In this document: positions 40,123-41,410 of the stretch, one piece after another
Numbering within the stretch: position 1 is the first letter of the stretch
Layout of the letters: every line of letters begins with the position of its first letter
Assembly: GCA_039714315.1 (NCBI GenBank)
Contig: JBDLJM010000009.1
Coordinates: 1-41,410 of the forward strand
DNA: 41,410 nt
Direction of reading: 5' to 3'
DNA from: Bacteroidota bacterium
Lineage (GTDB): Bacteria; Bacteroidota; Bacteroidia; Flavobacteriales; JADGDT01
The notes under the pieces: model-generated
What the model was told of the DNA's origin: nothing
What the model saw: only the letters and a program-made list of their open reading frames with translations
Database searches by the model: none
Program-made: the position numbers and the translations under genes

Positions 40123-41349
40123 ATGAAGAATTTTAGTTTAAAGAATCTCGGTCCCGGACTATTGTACGCAGGCGCAGCTGTTGGTGTTTCGCATCTGGTA
40201 CAATCTACAAGAGCAGGTGCAAACTTTGGTTTGTGGATGGTATTAATTGTGTTGCTAACTAATGCTATAAAATACCCCTTTTTCGAATTTGCGAGTCGTT
40301 ATACAGCTGTAAAAAAGAAGTCTGTTTTAGAAGCCTATAAAGAAATTGGAGATTGGGCATTGTGGTTGTTTCTCACTCTTACTGCTCTTACCATGTTTGC
40401 AATTCAGGCAGCCATAGTAACTGTTACTTCCGGTTTGGCAAAGGAGATTTTTGGATTAGATATCCCGATTAGTTTTATTTCTGTTTTCTTGCTGATTATT
40501 GTTGGCGCAATATTAGTTATCGGTAAATATTCTCTGCTCGATAAAATGATGAAAGTGATTATTATTTCGCTTGCTATAACAAGTTTAGTTGCAGCTTTTT
40601 TATCGGTAGAGCAAAATTGGGGCAGGGCAGATCAGTTTCTATTTGAAATGGATTTAACTCAGCCTGCACATCTGTTCTTTTTTATCGCCCTGATTGGCTG
40701 GATGCCCGCGCCGATCGATATCACTGTGTGGCAATCGGTATGGACCAGGGAACGTCAGAAAATAGATAAAGGATTTAGTTTAAATAATGCTCTTTTCGAT
40801 TTTAAGGTTGGTTACTGGGGTACAGCACTTTTAGCTGTATTTTTTGTTATTCTTGGAAGTATGACACTTTTTAACTCCGGAATAGAACTATCGTCAAGCG
40901 GAGGGGTTTTTGCTAATCAGTTATTGGGAATTTACACCGATAGTATAGGGCAATGGGCTTATCCAATTATTGCTGTTGCTGCATTTACAACTATGTTGAG
41001 TACGAATTTAAGTGTAATGGATGCATATCCGAGAGTATTGGGTGAAACTCTTCAGTTATTAGGATTTACTAAGCAAAAGATAAAATACTTTTGGTGGATC
41101 GTAATGATTGTTATTGGAACAACAATCGTTATTATTTTCTTTATGAAAAACATGAAGCAAATGGTTGATTTAGCTACTACATTGTCGTTTTTAACGGCTC
41201 CTGTCTTGGCCTACTTAAATTTAAAGATTGTCAGAAGTAAAAGCTTCCCTGTGAAATACAAACCTAAACGAACTATGTTTGTATTATCGCTAATAGGTAT
41301 TTCGATTATGATAGCTCTATCACTTGTTTACTTGTACACTAAATTTTAA
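40123..41349 (+). CDS. Nramp-family transporter with non-canonical metal-site motifs
   Basis: A 408-residue protein with about eleven hydrophobic segments and the LGPGLLYAG entry of Nramp (SLC11) proteins. In canonical Mn/Fe Nramps, TM1 has DPGN and TM6 has MPH-type metal-binding residues. Here the TM1 region reads VGVSHL (20-25) and TM6 reads MPAPID (194-199), so the Asp and Asn ligands and the His are missing. The fold is likely retained, but ion choice and coupling must differ. It follows a TonB receptor in the same direction by 102 bp, so an outer plus inner membrane uptake route is possible. The last 61 bp of the window hold nothing I recognise. Confidence 0.85.
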   Translation: MKNFSLKNLGPGLLYAGAAVGVSHLVQSTRAGANFGLWMVLIVLLTNAIKYPFFEFASRYTAVKKKSVLEAYKEIGDWALWLFLTLTALTMFAIQAAIVTVTSGLAKEIFGLDIPISFISVFLLIIVGAILVIGKYSLLDKMMKVIIISLAITSLVAAFLSVEQNWGRADQFLFEMDLTQPAHLFFFIALIGWMPAPIDITVWQSVWTRERQKIDKGFSLNNALFDFKVGYWGTALLAVFFVILGSMTLFNSGIELSSSGGVFANQLLGIYTDSIGQWAYPIIAVAAFTTMLSTNLSVMDAYPRVLGETLQLLGFTKQKIKYFWWIVMIVIGTTIVIIFFMKNMKQMVDLATTLSFLTAPVLAYLNLKIVRSKSFPVKYKPKRTMFVLSLIGISIMIALSLVYLYTKF

Positions 41350-41410
41350 GCACATTATTTACTTATAGAGTGTATGCTTTGTTTAAGGCTCTGGTTTAGT
41401 GTGTAATAAA

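Overview
The window is AT-rich and bacterial, and looks like chromosome from the Bacteroidota, most likely class Flavobacteriia. The reasons are: several upstream regions with the Bacteroidota -7 promoter element (TAnnTTTG) and no clear Shine-Dalgarno; a DUF4270 lipoprotein, a DUF4175 protein and a type IX secretion (T9SS) sorting-domain protein; a SusC-type TonB receptor with a carboxypeptidase-like N-terminal domain; and gene neighbourhoods I recognise from flavobacteria (GT5 domain, DUF4270 and glmS divergent from panC-panD-flippase; DUF4175-ybeY-mnmG-methyltransferase). No rRNA, tRNA, CRISPR array, phage or intact insertion sequence is visible. Most genes are housekeeping.

Layout. 1-2 kb: the 5' part of a 5-formyltetrahydrofolate cyclo-ligase gene on the minus strand, then an ACR3 arsenite exporter and a thioredoxin-type arsenate reductase with no arsR beside them. 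2-6.4 kb, minus strand: GT5-like protein, DUF4270 lipoprotein, glmS. 6.5-10.8 kb, plus strand: panC, panD, a UPF0104-type membrane protein, a four-helix membrane protein, hflX. 10.9-12.1 kb, minus strand: flavodoxin and 1-Cys peroxiredoxin. 12.3-18.7 kb, plus strand: a voltage-gated K+ channel with a zinc ribbon, an unusual 490-bp AT-rich repeat-filled gap, a secreted MORN/YwqK-type repeat protein, and a tandem pair of AspT/YidE-type transporters. 18.7-21.8 kb, minus strand: ECF sigma factor, putative anti-sigma factor, coiled-coil outer-membrane protein and a small membrane protein. 21.9-28.2 kb: a secreted/OM protein, glnS, a T9SS cargo protein, a small lipoprotein and an MFS transporter, separated by repeat-rich gaps. 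28.3-37.4 kb: gltX divergent from DUF4175-ybeY-mnmG, then a pentapeptide-repeat protein, a 59-residue membrane protein and a methyltransferase. 37.7-41.3 kb: a TonB-dependent receptor followed by an atypical Nramp-family transporter.

The least ordinary signals lie between and inside the genes. Three parS-like palindromes (TGTTTCACGTGGAACA type) flank mnmG, suggesting that the region is close to the replication origin. A cluster of ATTAACA-type words and inverted repeats fills 13096-13587. A REP-like palindrome lies inside the reading frame of the putative anti-sigma factor and has been tandemly repeated there. A 162-bp nested inverted-repeat element lies between a terminator and glnS. The MFS transporter's C-terminus is written in a low-complexity repeat. 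I see no clearly new multi-gene defence or biosynthetic system; the best candidates for new biology are these repeat elements, the parS/AT-rich pair, and the receptor plus non-canonical Nramp metal-uptake pair.
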